A stretch of DNA of 45,330 nt from Phycisphaerae bacterium. Lineage in GTDB: Bacteria > Planctomycetota > Phycisphaerae > Sedimentisphaerales > Anaerobacaceae. Each line of letters begins with the position of its first letter. The stretch's first letter is position 1. The stretch covers positions 1 through 45,330 of the forward strand of contig JAGOLX010000051.1 of the NCBI GenBank assembly GCA_017993835.1. The letters run 5' to 3'. Shown piece by piece: positions 17,335 to 26,170 of this stretch. The notes beneath the pieces are model-generated. The model was not told the origin of the DNA, made no database searches, and saw only the letters and a list, made by a program, of their open reading frames with translations. Both the position numbers and the translations under genes were made by a program.

Positions 17335-17454
17335 CGCCCTTTCCACACGAGCAAACAACTGCCGCCCGTCGCCAAAAAGCAACAGACCTCCCCCTTCCAC
17401 ACAACCGCGTTGTGCGCATCCCAGGGATATAGCATTATCTCCATTGATGTCTGC

Positions 17455-17483
17455 ATGATACTGGCTGGAGCATGATTTGTCAA
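17455..17483 (-). promoter_or_regulatory. sigma70-type promoter of the GDPD gene
   Basis: On the minus strand a perfect TTGACA (17483-17478) and TATCAT (17460-17455) have a 17-bp spacer. Transcription would start near 17448, about 115 nt before the ATG at 17334. Confidence 0.62.
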
Positions 17484-17525
17484 TTTCGCTCGCTGGCAAA
17501 GGCAGGATCCGGTACATAACCGTAT

Positions 17526-17627
17526 CTGGACGCGTACAATAGGGGTTCATGGAAACCCTGGAATGTCATTCCCGCGCAAAGCCTGCCCTCGACCCGATCG
17601 GGGGCGGGAATCCACTTCATGGGACAC
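17526..17627. repeat. dispersed repeat, copy A
   Basis: This 102-bp element shares CAATAGGGGTTCATGGAAAC, GAATGTCATTCCCGC, GGCGGGA, TCCACTTC and TGGGACAC in order with a 79-bp copy at 30792-30870. Copy A has ~23 extra bases between the ATTCCCGC and GCGGGAAT hairpin arms. It is non-coding and lies just upstream of the GDPD promoter. Confidence 0.75.
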
Positions 17628-17696
17628 GTCGCGTGCCGCGGTTCCTGGATTCCTGCGTTCTCGGAGCGGCCTTCGGCCGCAACCCAAAGAGGAACA

Positions 17697-17783
17697 GCCA
17701 AAAGAAACGAAAAAGGGGGCGAAAAAGGGGAAACCCGCCGCCTCCTCGTCTTCATTTTTCGCCTTCTTTCGTTTCTTGCGGCT
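17697..17783. repeat. palindromic dispersed repeat, copy 2
   Basis: Left arm AGCCAAAAGAAACGAAAAAG and right arm (reverse complement AGCCGCAAGAAACGAAAGAA) form a long imperfect hairpin and match the arms of the copy at 10555-10648. The rest of the 17551-18062 gap holds no supported gene. Confidence 0.6.
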
Positions 17784-18062
17784 CTTCTTGCCGGGAAAAC
17801 AAGATGTCGCGCCATTGCAGTGCAGGAATGACAGAGTCGGGCCAGCGTTTCATCACTCTGCGGGAGGTCGCGACTACGGTCATGCGCCCAGCGGGATCAA
17901 AGGAGATCCGAGTGTCCGGCACGTCTGGAACTGAAGGCATTCGGTCCTTTCCGCTTGGAGTCGGCCTCCGGATTCGAGCGGAAACGGCAAGACCTCGACG
18001 GAGTGCCCATCGAGGTCTTGCAGGCCGGAGGACTCCGGCTCTCATGGTCCGAGATCGGGACG

Positions 18063-18848
18063 TCAGCGACGTCTCATGACGTAGAAGACATTGCCGTAGT
18101 ACGCAGAGTACTGGCGGTAGATGTCGATCTCCATCTCCATAGGCTCGATCATGGCCAGTTTCCGTGCATCCGCCGCGTATTGACCTCGCAAGCAGCGGAG
18201 GCGTTCTGCGAGCGGATGGTAGAAGGGTTCCCACCAGGCCGATTCCGGCTGCACGAAGTGCCCGACGATGTCGTAGCCGCAGGCCCGGATAGTGGCGAGG
18301 TTCGTCTCCATGTCGGTCATGGCCGGGTACACGGTGTCGAAGAACTGCCGACAGGCGGCAGGCACATCGGGCCGCAGCCAGGCCAGTTCGCTGACCGCGA
18401 GGCCGCCGCCCGGCGTCAGGAGAGAATGACAGGCGGTCAAGCCTTCGCGGAACCCCATGACGAAGAGCGCCCCTTCCGACCAGACCAGGTCGAAAGGCCC
18501 GTCGCTCTCGCCCAGGGATCGCATGTCCCTGAGGGAAACCTGAACCCTCACGGCCAGACCCGCTGCTGCGACCCGGCGCAGCAACTCGTCCAGGAAGGGC
18601 TGGTGATTGTCCATCGCTAGGATCGGTCCTTCCGTGTTCTGCGCCAGCGGAATGGTTTGGGCGCCGTTTCCACAGCCGAGGTCCAGAATCCTGATCGCGC
18701 GGAGAATGGCCCGATCGCCACGTGGAAACCCCGCGGAACGCAACAGGTTCAGTGCTTTGACGGTCGAGGCCTCGTCTCCGGGTCCAAGCCGGGGCAAAGA
18801 GGCTTCGAACACCTCGTAGAGGAACTCCATCTGTTCTTTTGAGTCCAT
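18063..18848 (-). CDS. class I SAM-dependent methyltransferase
   Basis: A 261-aa cytoplasmic protein from the ATG at 18848. The frame stays open to 18989, but the extra residues have no family character. Motif I, ILDLGCGNGAQTIPLA, is the SAM-binding loop; an acidic residue after strand 2 (ILAMDNH) contacts the ribose; FDLVWSEGALFVMGF is motif II/IV; LLTPGGGLAVSELAWL is motif V. The C-terminal part is Tyr/Trp-rich (WWEPFYHPLAERL, YRQYSAYYGNVFYVMR). The family includes small-molecule and quinone methyltransferases and the substrate is not evident. It stands alone between repeat DNA and a pseudopilin gene, with a weak ribosome-binding site. Confidence 0.88.
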   Translation of the reverse strand: MDSKEQMEFLYEVFEASLPRLGPGDEASTVKALNLLRSAGFPRGDRAILRAIRILDLGCGNGAQTIPLAQNTEGPILAMDNHQPFLDELLRRVAAAGLAVRVQVSLRDMRSLGESDGPFDLVWSEGALFVMGFREGLTACHSLLTPGGGLAVSELAWLRPDVPAACRQFFDTVYPAMTDMETNLATIRACGYDIVGHFVQPESAWWEPFYHPLAERLRCLRGQYAADARKLAMIEPMEMEIDIYRQYSAYYGNVFYVMRRR

Positions 18849-19109
18849 TGTCTGATGTATCTCCAGTGCTCTTGATGCACGCCGGGCATCCAGCGATGCC
18901 TGCGCGCACAGTGTCTTTTCTTTCGGAAATCGCTTGGGGAGTTGAGAAGTCATACAATCCGCGCTGCACGTGGCAACAACGCGAGCCACGTGCCTGCGAT
19001 GGCAGTCAACAACGCATGACTTCTCTTACAGGACAGTAACCATATGACATGAGTATAGAGCCTCGGACTTCTCTTGTCAAGCCGGCTCGCGAAGCAGTTC
19101 AACAGGCTG

Positions 19110-19886
19110 CTAGGGCAGGTCGATGTCCGGATTCGGTACAAAAGCGCGATGCCACTTCTGGAGCCACAGTTCCTTCAAAGGCACGCGGTCCACACGGCTG
19201 TCCACGAAGCCGAGGTTGATCGCTTCGCGGTGGCGGTCGACGCAGAATCGGCCCATGAAGTACCCCTGGCCATGGGGGTAGCCGGGATAGCCGCTCTCGC
19301 CGGTCAGGTCGGATGGGACACTGTCGTCGCGATAGGGCCAGGCGCCGACCCACACGGAGTCGCCCAGCAGCGGGACCGAAGCGCCGGCGTCGGAGTACTT
19401 CTCGAAGAAGTTCGTCGCTTGGCCGGGCAGGGCCGGGCGATAGACTGCATCCTTCGGCAGTATCCACAGGTTCAGGCCGTAGCCTCCCTCACCGCCCATG
19501 AACCGCCACGACTTGTAGGCCGTGCCGTAGTAGGACTCTTCGGTCCTCTCCTGACGCTTCGTCATCGGGCAGAATGCCACCTCCATGACCCCCTTGATGT
19601 GCTCCCGCGGGCTGTTCTTGTACTCGCGGGCACTGAGGTAGGGCGCCAATTGGTGGAACCAGTACTCGCCAGCCTGATGCGAGAACGGCATCGCGCGGTC
19701 GTGATGATCGAGGGCATACAGGTTCATCGCCAAACACATCTGCCGCAGGTTGCTCTGGCAGGCGCTGGAGCGGGCCTGCTTGCGGACGTACCCCAACGCC
19801 GGCATCAGCACGGCCATCAGGATCGCGACGATCGCGATCACGACCAGAAGCTCGATCAACGTGAAGCCAGATTGTCGCCTGCTCAC
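19110..19886 (-). CDS. type II secretion-like pseudopilin with H-X9-D C-terminus
   Basis: A 258-aa protein starting at GTG 19886 with GGGAGGTGAG upstream. The N-terminus is a class III prepilin signal: [18 protein letters not shown], with cleavage expected after Gly and Glu at mature position 5, then a hydrophobic helix ([11 protein letters not shown]). The C-terminus has the planctomycete pattern H-(9 residues)-D followed by [13 protein letters not shown] ([19 protein letters not shown]). Such proteins are numerous in planctomycetes and are thought to assemble into short pseudopili or surface structures; the exact role of each copy is unknown. It stands alone with its own promoter. Confidence 0.92.
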   Translation of the reverse strand: MSRRQSGFTLIELLVVIAIVAILMAVLMPALGYVRKQARSSACQSNLRQMCLAMNLYALDHHDRAMPFSHQAGEYWFHQLAPYLSAREYKNSPREHIKGVMEVAFCPMTKRQERTEESYYGTAYKSWRFMGGEGGYGLNLWILPKDAVYRPALPGQATNFFEKYSDAGASVPLLGDSVWVGAWPYRDDSVPSDLTGESGYPGYPHGQGYFMGRFCVDRHREAINLGFVDSRVDRVPLKELWLQKWHRAFVPNPDIDLP

Positions 19887-20009
19887 GGCCTCACCTCCCT
19901 TTCAGTGCGTCCTATCGACGCACACAACGCCGGGTCGCCCCCTCATCGACTCGCCCGGTGCCTCCGGTGTCGCGATGCGCGGGGCGCCTCCGGCGGCCTT
20001 CCGAGTATC

Positions 20010-20038
20010 ATTACAACGCACCGCATCGAGAAACTCAA
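20010..20038 (-). promoter_or_regulatory. probable promoter of the pseudopilin gene
   Basis: On the minus strand TTGAGT (20038-20033) and TGTAAT (20015-20010) are 17 bp apart, about 125 bp before the GTG start at 19886. Match is fair. Nothing else is supported in 19887-20212. Confidence 0.42.
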
Positions 20039-20212
20039 GCCTGAACCGCTGTCGATTGTCGTTCTGGTGTCCGCCGGGAGAGCCGCCGACGGCCGCACTT
20101 GGACACCCGAGAACTTGCTCAGTCCGGGTGCATGGACTATGCTGAGAGCATTCGCACGGACGCGTCGACCGTGTCCGCTGAGTTTTCCGAGGTTGGAGTT
20201 GGAGAAGACGTC

Positions 20213-20486
20213 ATGAGGAGTCTGTTCGCTGTTGTGATGGTCGTCGGAGGTGTCGCGATCTACGGCCTGCAAGCGACGGAATCGCAGGAGGCCCGCGAGC
20301 CGCTGTACCACGAGTCGCTGCGGCCGCAGTTCCACTTCACCGCTCGACACTGGGACGAGTATCAGCTCCATCACCAACATTGCCTATCAGGACGCCGGCG
20401 TGTCTTCCCTGAGACTCCAGGCGGTGGGCGGAGATGCGAAGATTGCGTCACTGATGGTCCACAAACTGAGATCAATCTGGAAATGA
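20213..20486 (+). pseudogene. GH32-type glycosidase remnant with internal deletion
   Basis: The first part (ATG 20213) reads as a signal peptide followed by EPLYHESLRPQFHFTAR, the conserved N-terminus of GH32 sucrase/fructanase-type enzymes just before their WMNDPNG nucleophile motif, which is missing. After about 20345 the frame shifts by one. The second part ends in DAGVSSLRLQAVGGDAKIAS and LMVHKLRSIWK, the typical C-terminal strand of the GH32 beta-sandwich. Thus only the two ends of a ~500-residue gene remain, joined by a deletion of more than 1 kb plus a frame change. It sits directly upstream of two intact glycosidase genes and may mark their former first gene. Confidence 0.68.
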
Positions 20487-20534
20487 CTTGCGAGGATCAT
20501 CCGTGAAAGGCCCTCTGAGAAAGGCAGGACAAAC

Positions 20535-21884
20535 ATGAAGACGAACCACACCAGATGGATGGAGCGTCGCGGCCTGACGGTCGCGGCACTATTGTCTCTC
20601 TTGTCCGGCTCGGTGCTTCTGGGAGCCGGCGTGAACGGGCCGATCAAAGTGAGTCCGAACGGCCGATACTTCGTAGACCGGAAGGGCCAGCCGTTCTTCT
20701 GGTTGGGAGATACGGCATGGCCGCTGTTTGTCAAGTACAGCAAAGACCAGGCGGAAGCATACTTGAAGAACCGCAGCGCCAAGGGATTCACCGTCATTCA
20801 GGGCGTCCTGGGGTGGAGCCAGGGAAGCGGTGCGGAATCCAGGAGCCCCGGCGCCAATCCCAACGGCGACAAGCCGTGGATCGACGACGACCCAGCCCGA
20901 CCGAACGATGCCTTCTTCCGACATGTGGATTACCTGGTGGAGTTTGCACAGCAGCAGGGTCTCGTCCTGGCGATGCTCCCCACGTGGGGTTACTACGTGA
21001 ATGATACGCAGGTCATCAACATGAAGAACGCGCGCACCTACGGACGGTGGCTGGGGGCTCGATATCGCAGCGCGCCCAACATTGTATGGGTCAACGGCGG
21101 GGACCGCGTCGCCACAGGCTTCGAAGAGGTATGGCGGGAGCTGGCGCGCGGATTGCGTGAGGGCGATGGCGGCGCGCATTTGATCACCTATCATCCTTGC
21201 GGCTGGCGGTCCTCCTCGCAGTACTTTCACACCGATGACTGGCTGGACTTCAACATGATCGAAACCTGGACAGCATGGCCCAAGATTCATCCCGCGGTGC
21301 TGGCCGACGTCGTGCGGACGCCCGTCAAACCGGTGGTGCTGGGCGAGCCCGCGTATGAGAATGGACCGGAGTATCCCCTGGGACCGATCACGCCCTTGAT
21401 CGTACGTCGGCAGGCATGGTGGACCGTGATGGCCGGCGGTTTCTTCACATACGGCCAGGACCAGATGTGGCGCATGCAGGACGGATGGGACAAGACGTTC
21501 GACACGCCGGGTGCCGCCCACGTGTGCAAGATGAAGGAAATCATGGCGTCTCTGCCGTGGTGGGAATTCACACCCGACCAGAGCGTCTTCGACTCAGGCG
21601 TCTCCAGCGAGCAAACGCTCAACACCGCCATGCGCTCGACGCACGGTGACCGGGTCCTGGTCTATCTGTCGTCGCAGTGTACCGTGTTCGTCCACCTCGA
21701 CAAGATCGCCACCGCACGGGCCAAGGCCACTCTGATCCATCCGACCACCGGCGAACGACGTGACGCCGGCACATATCGTACCGGAAATCTCAACAACAGG
21801 ACATTCCCCGACGGCCAGACCCAGTTCTTCTCCACCCCAGGCCATTGGGAAGACGCCCTGTTGCTGTTGGAGGCCGTGAAGTAG
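20535..21884 (+). CDS. secreted DUF4038 (apiosidase-like) glycoside hydrolase
   Basis: A 449-aa exported protein. After a signal sequence (ERRGLTVAALLSLLSGSVLL) the DUF4038 TIM barrel begins with KVSPNGRYFVDRKGQPFFWL and GDTAWPLF, followed by GFTVIQGVLGW, LAMLPTWGYYV, NIVWVNGGD and MIETWTAWPK. The last ~100 residues form the usual C-terminal beta domain (DRVLVYLSSQ...). DUF4038 proteins include GH140 apiosidases acting on pectin side chains; the substrate here is not established. The start has AGGCAGG ten bases upstream, and an internal ATG at 20562 is an alternative. The next gene follows after 45 bp, so the two are probably co-transcribed. Confidence 0.9.
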   Translation: MKTNHTRWMERRGLTVAALLSLLSGSVLLGAGVNGPIKVSPNGRYFVDRKGQPFFWLGDTAWPLFVKYSKDQAEAYLKNRSAKGFTVIQGVLGWSQGSGAESRSPGANPNGDKPWIDDDPARPNDAFFRHVDYLVEFAQQQGLVLAMLPTWGYYVNDTQVINMKNARTYGRWLGARYRSAPNIVWVNGGDRVATGFEEVWRELARGLREGDGGAHLITYHPCGWRSSSQYFHTDDWLDFNMIETWTAWPKIHPAVLADVVRTPVKPVVLGEPAYENGPEYPLGPITPLIVRRQAWWTVMAGGFFTYGQDQMWRMQDGWDKTFDTPGAAHVCKMKEIMASLPWWEFTPDQSVFDSGVSSEQTLNTAMRSTHGDRVLVYLSSQCTVFVHLDKIATARAKATLIHPTTGERRDAGTYRTGNLNNRTFPDGQTQFFSTPGHWEDALLLLEAVK

Positions 21885-21929
21885 GTCGTGCGGCAGGCAC
21901 ATGGGGCATTCTGTGATAAGGGGATAATC

Positions 21930-23657
21930 TTGAAGACGATGAGCGTTCGTTCGATGTGTTTGTTGCTTTCGATGGGCAGTCTGGCAGCCGCGGGGAGTCC
22001 TGCGCCGCCCGCGTTGTATGGCGTCGATGCCCTGGGACGGGCGATGCCCGGACCATCGGAGGTCCGGGATTTCCGCAAGGACCGCTACGTCGGGATCTTC
22101 TACTTCCTCTGGCTGAACGTGAACCAGGTCTACGACAACTCGCAGATCCTGAAGGACAACCCGGACGCACAGAAGACCAATGCCTCCCCGCCGTGGGGTC
22201 CGGTCCACGCGTATCATTTCTGGGGCGAACCCCTCTTCGGCTACTATCGCAGCGACGATCCCTGGGTCCTGCGACGCCACGCCGCTCTGCTCTCCGACGC
22301 AGGAGTGGATTTCCTCGTGTTCGACACGACGAACGCCGTGATCTATGAGGACGTGGTCCTGCGATTGTGCGAGGTGTTCGAGCAGCAGCGTCAAGCTGGC
22401 GACCCCGTCCCGCAGATCGCGTTCATGGTGAATACCGAGGCCGGCCGGACCGCGCAGAGGATCTATGAACTGCTCTATAAGCCGGGCCGCTATCGGGAAT
22501 TGTGGTTCCGCTGGCAGGGAAAGCCCCTGCTGATCTGCGATCCGGCGGAGGCGCCGAAGGAGGTCTTGGATTTCTTCACGCTGCGCAAGGCCCACTGGCC
22601 GTTCGAACTGGTCAACACGCACAACGCCTGGCATTGGGAGGCGACCTATCCACAGGTCTACTCCTACGATGAGGACCCGTCGGTGCCCGAGCAGGTGGAC
22701 GTCTCCGTCGGCCAGAACCTGCACCAGAAGACCGGTCAGGTCGAGATGATGAGCACCGGCTGGGCCCGCGGGCGGAGTTTCCACGACGGTCGCGTCGACG
22801 ACCGCCCGCAATCCTACGTGTACGGCCTGAACTTCGGGGAGCAGTGGAACCGCGCCCTGGACCTGGATCCGAACGTGGTCTTCCTCACCGGCTGGAACGA
22901 GTGGATCGCCATGCAGTTGAACACCGGCCAGGGACCCGCGATTTTCTGCGATCAGTTCAATCCCGAGTTCAGCCGGGATGTGGAGATGATGAAAGGCGGC
23001 TACAGCGACAACTACTACCTGCAGATGGCCGCGAACATCCGACGATTCAAAGGCATGACGCCCCTGCCACAGGCATCGCGGGCCAAGACGATTGACCTGT
23101 CGGGACCGTTCAGCCAGTGGAACGCGGTCCAACCGGAGTACTGCGACCGCGGCCTGGACACACTGCCCCGCGACTGTGCGGGTTGTGGGGACAAGCACTA
23201 CGCCGTCCGTTCCGGCCGCAACGACTTCCGCATCCTGAAGGTCGCCAGAGACGATCAGAACGTCTACTTCTACGCCCAGACCGAGGAGCCCATCACCGCG
23301 CCCACGGATCCGAACTGGATGTGGCTGCTGGTTCACGTCGACGGGACCGCGGGGCCGAACTGGGAAGGATTCAACTTCCGGGTGAACGGCCAGGTCCGCA
23401 GCAACGGGGAGACCTCCGTCGAGTCCTCCTTGGGCGGCTGGCGGTGGCAGCAGGTTGGCGTCGCTGCCTGTCGGGTCGAAGGCAGACAGCTTCACGTCGC
23501 GGTGCCGCGACAGTTGCTCGGCATCGGGCCCGGCGGATTCGCCATCGAATTCAAATGGATCGACAACGCACAGAGACCGGGGGACATCCTGAACGCCTAC
23601 GTGGACGGCGACGCGGCGCCGGACGGACGCTTCCGCTATCGCTACGGCGCGCCGTGA
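21930..23657 (+). CDS. secreted GH99/GH71-like glycosidase with C-terminal binding domain
   Basis: A 575-aa exported protein from a TTG at 21930, chosen because AAGGGG lies six bases upstream; the ATG at 21939 is the alternative. A hydrophobic signal segment (MCLLLSMGSLAAAG) precedes the catalytic part (~25-370): VGIFYFLWLN, GVDFLVFDTTNA, LVNTHNAWHWEA and FLTGWNEWIAM, the conserved WNEW region of GH99-like and related families. A beta-sandwich domain (~400-575; VYFYAQTEEPI, WLLVHVDGTAGPNWEGF, FAIEFKWIDN) resembles CBM9/DOMON-type carbohydrate-binding folds. GH99 enzymes cut alpha-mannosides, but the specificity of this distant member is open. It follows the DUF4038 gene closely, suggesting joint action on one glycan. 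Confidence 0.87.
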   Translation: MKTMSVRSMCLLLSMGSLAAAGSPAPPALYGVDALGRAMPGPSEVRDFRKDRYVGIFYFLWLNVNQVYDNSQILKDNPDAQKTNASPPWGPVHAYHFWGEPLFGYYRSDDPWVLRRHAALLSDAGVDFLVFDTTNAVIYEDVVLRLCEVFEQQRQAGDPVPQIAFMVNTEAGRTAQRIYELLYKPGRYRELWFRWQGKPLLICDPAEAPKEVLDFFTLRKAHWPFELVNTHNAWHWEATYPQVYSYDEDPSVPEQVDVSVGQNLHQKTGQVEMMSTGWARGRSFHDGRVDDRPQSYVYGLNFGEQWNRALDLDPNVVFLTGWNEWIAMQLNTGQGPAIFCDQFNPEFSRDVEMMKGGYSDNYYLQMAANIRRFKGMTPLPQASRAKTIDLSGPFSQWNAVQPEYCDRGLDTLPRDCAGCGDKHYAVRSGRNDFRILKVARDDQNVYFYAQTEEPITAPTDPNWMWLLVHVDGTAGPNWEGFNFRVNGQVRSNGETSVESSLGGWRWQQVGVAACRVEGRQLHVAVPRQLLGIGPGGFAIEFKWIDNAQRPGDILNAYVDGDAAPDGRFRYRYGAP

Positions 23658-23765
23658 TCCGGGCAAGCTGGGGCGTCGGACACACAAGAGGGTCGCAGCA
23701 TTCCCGCAACATCCTGGCACTTTCAGCCTTCCTCGCCAGCAAGGCAAGCTGGGAGGTTGTCTGGA

Positions 23766-24650
23766 TCAGTCCCGCGTGCACTTTGCGTCTTGAACAGGAG
23801 CGGCGCCGAACAGACGCTTGTACTCCCGGCTGAACTGGGGCGCGCTCTCGTACCCGACCGCGAAGGCCGCGGCGCTGGCCGTGTACCCTTCCTGAGTCAT
23901 CAGGAGACGCGCCTTGCCCAGCCGAACGCTCTTGAGATACTGCAGAGGCGACATGCTGGTCACAGCCTTGAACTTCTGATGGAAGGTGGACGGGCTCATC
24001 CTGGCCTGTCGTGCGAGCGATTCGACATCGCTCGCCTCGGCGTAGTTCCGATGCAGATGATTCAGCACACGACTGATCTGGCCGAAGGGGGTGTCGCGTG
24101 CCACCAACGCGCGTAGCGCATCGCCGCCCTTGGCCTGCAACACGCGGTAGACGATCTCACGAACGAATTGCGGACCCAGGACTCTGGAATCGACCGGCGA
24201 CGTCAGGCAGTCGAGAAGACGAACCGCTGCGTCTCTCAACGGTTGGGTGAGAGGACTTGCGCACAGACCACGCGGGACCGACTGTGGGTTGGGAGACTCG
24301 CCGTCCATTTCCAGAAGCAACTCGCCGATCATTAAGGGATCGACTGAGATCGCAAGGAGCAGGATCGGATTCCGCGGGCTGGCGTGCGGAGTCTCACACT
24401 CGACGGGCATCGGCACAGCCGTGACAAGATAGTTGTCAGCATCATAGGTATAGACGTCCCCGCTGAAATAGACACGCTTGGAGCCCTGGGCAATGATGAT
24501 GATCCAGGGCTCATACAGGGCGGCATGTCTCGGCAAAGGCCGCGAGATCCGATAGAGCTTCACGCCTGCCAATGTGGTGGGATTGGGCCCTTCCTGCGGG
24601 GTCTGCCCGTCCAGGAGTGCAACAAGTCGGTTGTCTGCGGGGATCTTCAT
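23766..24650 (-). CDS. AraC-family transcriptional regulator
   Basis: A 294-aa DNA-binding protein. The N-terminal half (~25-165) matches the AraC_N sensing domain (KLYRISRPLPRHAALYEPWI, IIIIAQGSKRVYFSGDVYTYDADNYLVTAVPMPVECET). The C-terminal ~100 residues hold two helix-turn-helix motifs: ASDVESLARQARMSPSTFHQKF and ASAAAFAVGYESAPQFSREY followed by KRLFGAAP. It is divergent from the PQQ-propeller genes. The 150-bp intergenic region contains a 21-bp-spaced direct repeat beside the -35 of the propeller promoter, the arrangement expected for an AraC-type activator. The inducer is unknown. Confidence 0.94.
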   Translation of the reverse strand: MKIPADNRLVALLDGQTPQEGPNPTTLAGVKLYRISRPLPRHAALYEPWIIIIAQGSKRVYFSGDVYTYDADNYLVTAVPMPVECETPHASPRNPILLLAISVDPLMIGELLLEMDGESPNPQSVPRGLCASPLTQPLRDAAVRLLDCLTSPVDSRVLGPQFVREIVYRVLQAKGGDALRALVARDTPFGQISRVLNHLHRNYAEASDVESLARQARMSPSTFHQKFKAVTSMSPLQYLKSVRLGKARLLMTQEGYTASAAAFAVGYESAPQFSREYKRLFGAAPVQDAKCTRD

Positions 24651-24676
24651 AATGCCCGATCATACGGCGCAACGTC

Positions 24677-24707
24677 GGATTAGGCAAGGAATTCGTAGGT
24701 TTAGGCA
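24677..24707 (+). promoter_or_regulatory. putative AraC-type operator (two direct half-sites)
   Basis: GG(A/T)TTAGGCA occurs at 24677-24686 and again at 24698-24707, same orientation, exactly 21 bp (two helical turns) apart. The second copy ends one base before the putative -35 box. AraC-family activators typically bind such direct repeats and touch RNA polymerase from the promoter-proximal site. Confidence 0.5.
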
Positions 24708-24736
24708 TTGATCGAACTGCAGCGATGCTTCATACT
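24708..24736 (+). promoter_or_regulatory. promoter of the PQQ-propeller genes
   Basis: TTGATC (24708-24713), 17-bp spacer, CATACT (24731-24736). Transcription would start near 24743, about 58 nt before the ATG at 24801. The boxes are sub-optimal, as expected for an activator-dependent promoter. Confidence 0.42.
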
Positions 24737-24800
24737 CGGTTGGGGTAAAGGTAGACCGAGTTGCCATCGCAGCGCAAGGACGAGAGTGCGAAGGAGCCAT

Positions 24801-26159
24801 ATGAGAACGCCATCGAATCGATCCTGTCGTGGACCCGCGTTAGTCATTGCCATCGGTTGCTGCCTGTTCACGACCCGCGCCTGGCCGGCAGACTGGCCTC
24901 AGTATCTGGGACCGGCCAGAAACTCAACCTCGCCGGAGAAGGGACTTCTGCGTTCCTGGCCTGAGCAAGGGCCGGAGGTGCTGTGGACCGTTGCGGTTGG
25001 CATAGGCTACGGTGGCCCCGTCGTCAAAGATGGCAAGGTGTACTTGCTCGACCGGGATGACAAGGTGGGGGATACATTGCGGTGCTTAGACCTCTCCAAG
25101 GGCAACGAGCTCTGGAGTTTTGCCTATGACGCTCCCGGGCGGGTCATGTTTCCCGGCTCGCGCAGCGTGCCCCTCGTGGAGGGCGACCGTGTCTACTCGT
25201 GCGGTCCCTATGGGGATCTCTATTGCATAGACACCAATACACACAAGGCCGTCTGGAACAAGAACGTATGGAAGGACTTCGGCGGCGGTCGAATTCCGAT
25301 CTGGGCCATTACTCAGTGTCCTCTTGTCTACGGCGATTTGCTAATTGTCGCTTCGCAAGCTCCCCAAGCGGGCGTGGTTGCCTATGATAAACGCACAGGC
25401 AACGTCGTCTGGAAGACGCCCAATCTTGGCAATGAGACCTATGTCAGTCCGGCAACTGTGAAGATCGATGGAACAGACCATGTCGTAATGGTTACTTCAT
25501 CGACCAATCGTATCGGGCATCCAGAACTGCCAGATGCTTTGGGGAATGTTGTCGGAATAGAATCCCTTACGGGAAAGACTCTCTGGAAATACGATCAGTG
25601 GCGGTGTCACATTTCGGTGCCCAGTGCCGTGGACGCCGGTGATAACAAGGTGCTCGTTGTGGGCGGATATGAACTCGGCGCCGTGATGATCAAGGTCGAG
25701 AAGAAGACAGACGGCAGCTACGGCGCCACAGAGGTCTTCAGAACCGAAGAATTCGGCGATCAAACAAAGCCGCCGATACTGCATAATGGCTACTTCTATG
25801 CTCAGTACGGAACCAACAACCGGCATGACGGCCTGACGTGCATGAGCATGGATGGCAAGATCCTGTGGAAGACGGAGCGTTCCCCTCAGTTCAACAAAGG
25901 CAGTATGATTCTCGTCGACGGTCTGCTTCTGGCTACCGACGGCAGGAGGACTCTGTATCTCATCGAGCCTGATCCTTCCGGGTTCAAGCCCCTTGCATCG
26001 GCAGAGGTGCTCAGAGAAGGAGGCACAGGATCGGAAAACGACCCTATGGCCTCCCGAGTGGGAGGCTCGACTCAGAACTGGTCGCCGCTGGCCCTGTCTG
26101 ATGGCAAGCTCCTCGTCCGGGACCAGAGGCGGTTAAGGTGTGTTAGAGTAGCTGAATGA
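24801..26159 (+). CDS. secreted PQQ-like beta-propeller protein 1
   Basis: A 452-aa exported protein. The ATG at 24801 has AAGGAG close upstream and yields a signal peptide (LVIAIGCCLFTTRAWPADW). The mature part opens with DWPQYLGPARNSTSPEKGLL and contains repeated propeller blades ending in LDLSKGNELW, DTNTHKAVW, YDKRTGNVVWK, IESLTGKTLWKYD and SMDGKILWKTE. The family resembles BamB and PQQ dehydrogenases but lacks dehydrogenase motifs, and PQQ binding is not implied. Such genes are very numerous in planctomycetes, with unknown roles, perhaps protein-protein scaffolding in the periplasm. It is probably under control of the divergent AraC regulator. A paralogue of the same length follows. Confidence 0.9.
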   Translation: MRTPSNRSCRGPALVIAIGCCLFTTRAWPADWPQYLGPARNSTSPEKGLLRSWPEQGPEVLWTVAVGIGYGGPVVKDGKVYLLDRDDKVGDTLRCLDLSKGNELWSFAYDAPGRVMFPGSRSVPLVEGDRVYSCGPYGDLYCIDTNTHKAVWNKNVWKDFGGGRIPIWAITQCPLVYGDLLIVASQAPQAGVVAYDKRTGNVVWKTPNLGNETYVSPATVKIDGTDHVVMVTSSTNRIGHPELPDALGNVVGIESLTGKTLWKYDQWRCHISVPSAVDAGDNKVLVVGGYELGAVMIKVEKKTDGSYGATEVFRTEEFGDQTKPPILHNGYFYAQYGTNNRHDGLTCMSMDGKILWKTERSPQFNKGSMILVDGLLLATDGRRTLYLIEPDPSGFKPLASAEVLREGGTGSENDPMASRVGGSTQNWSPLALSDGKLLVRDQRRLRCVRVAE

Positions 26160-26170
26160 AGTCAATCGGC

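Noticed and set aside
17752-18969. 405-codon minus-strand frame overlapping the methyltransferase
   Set aside because: Arg/Gly/Ser-rich shadow in another frame of a clear methyltransferase; its ends lie in repeat DNA.
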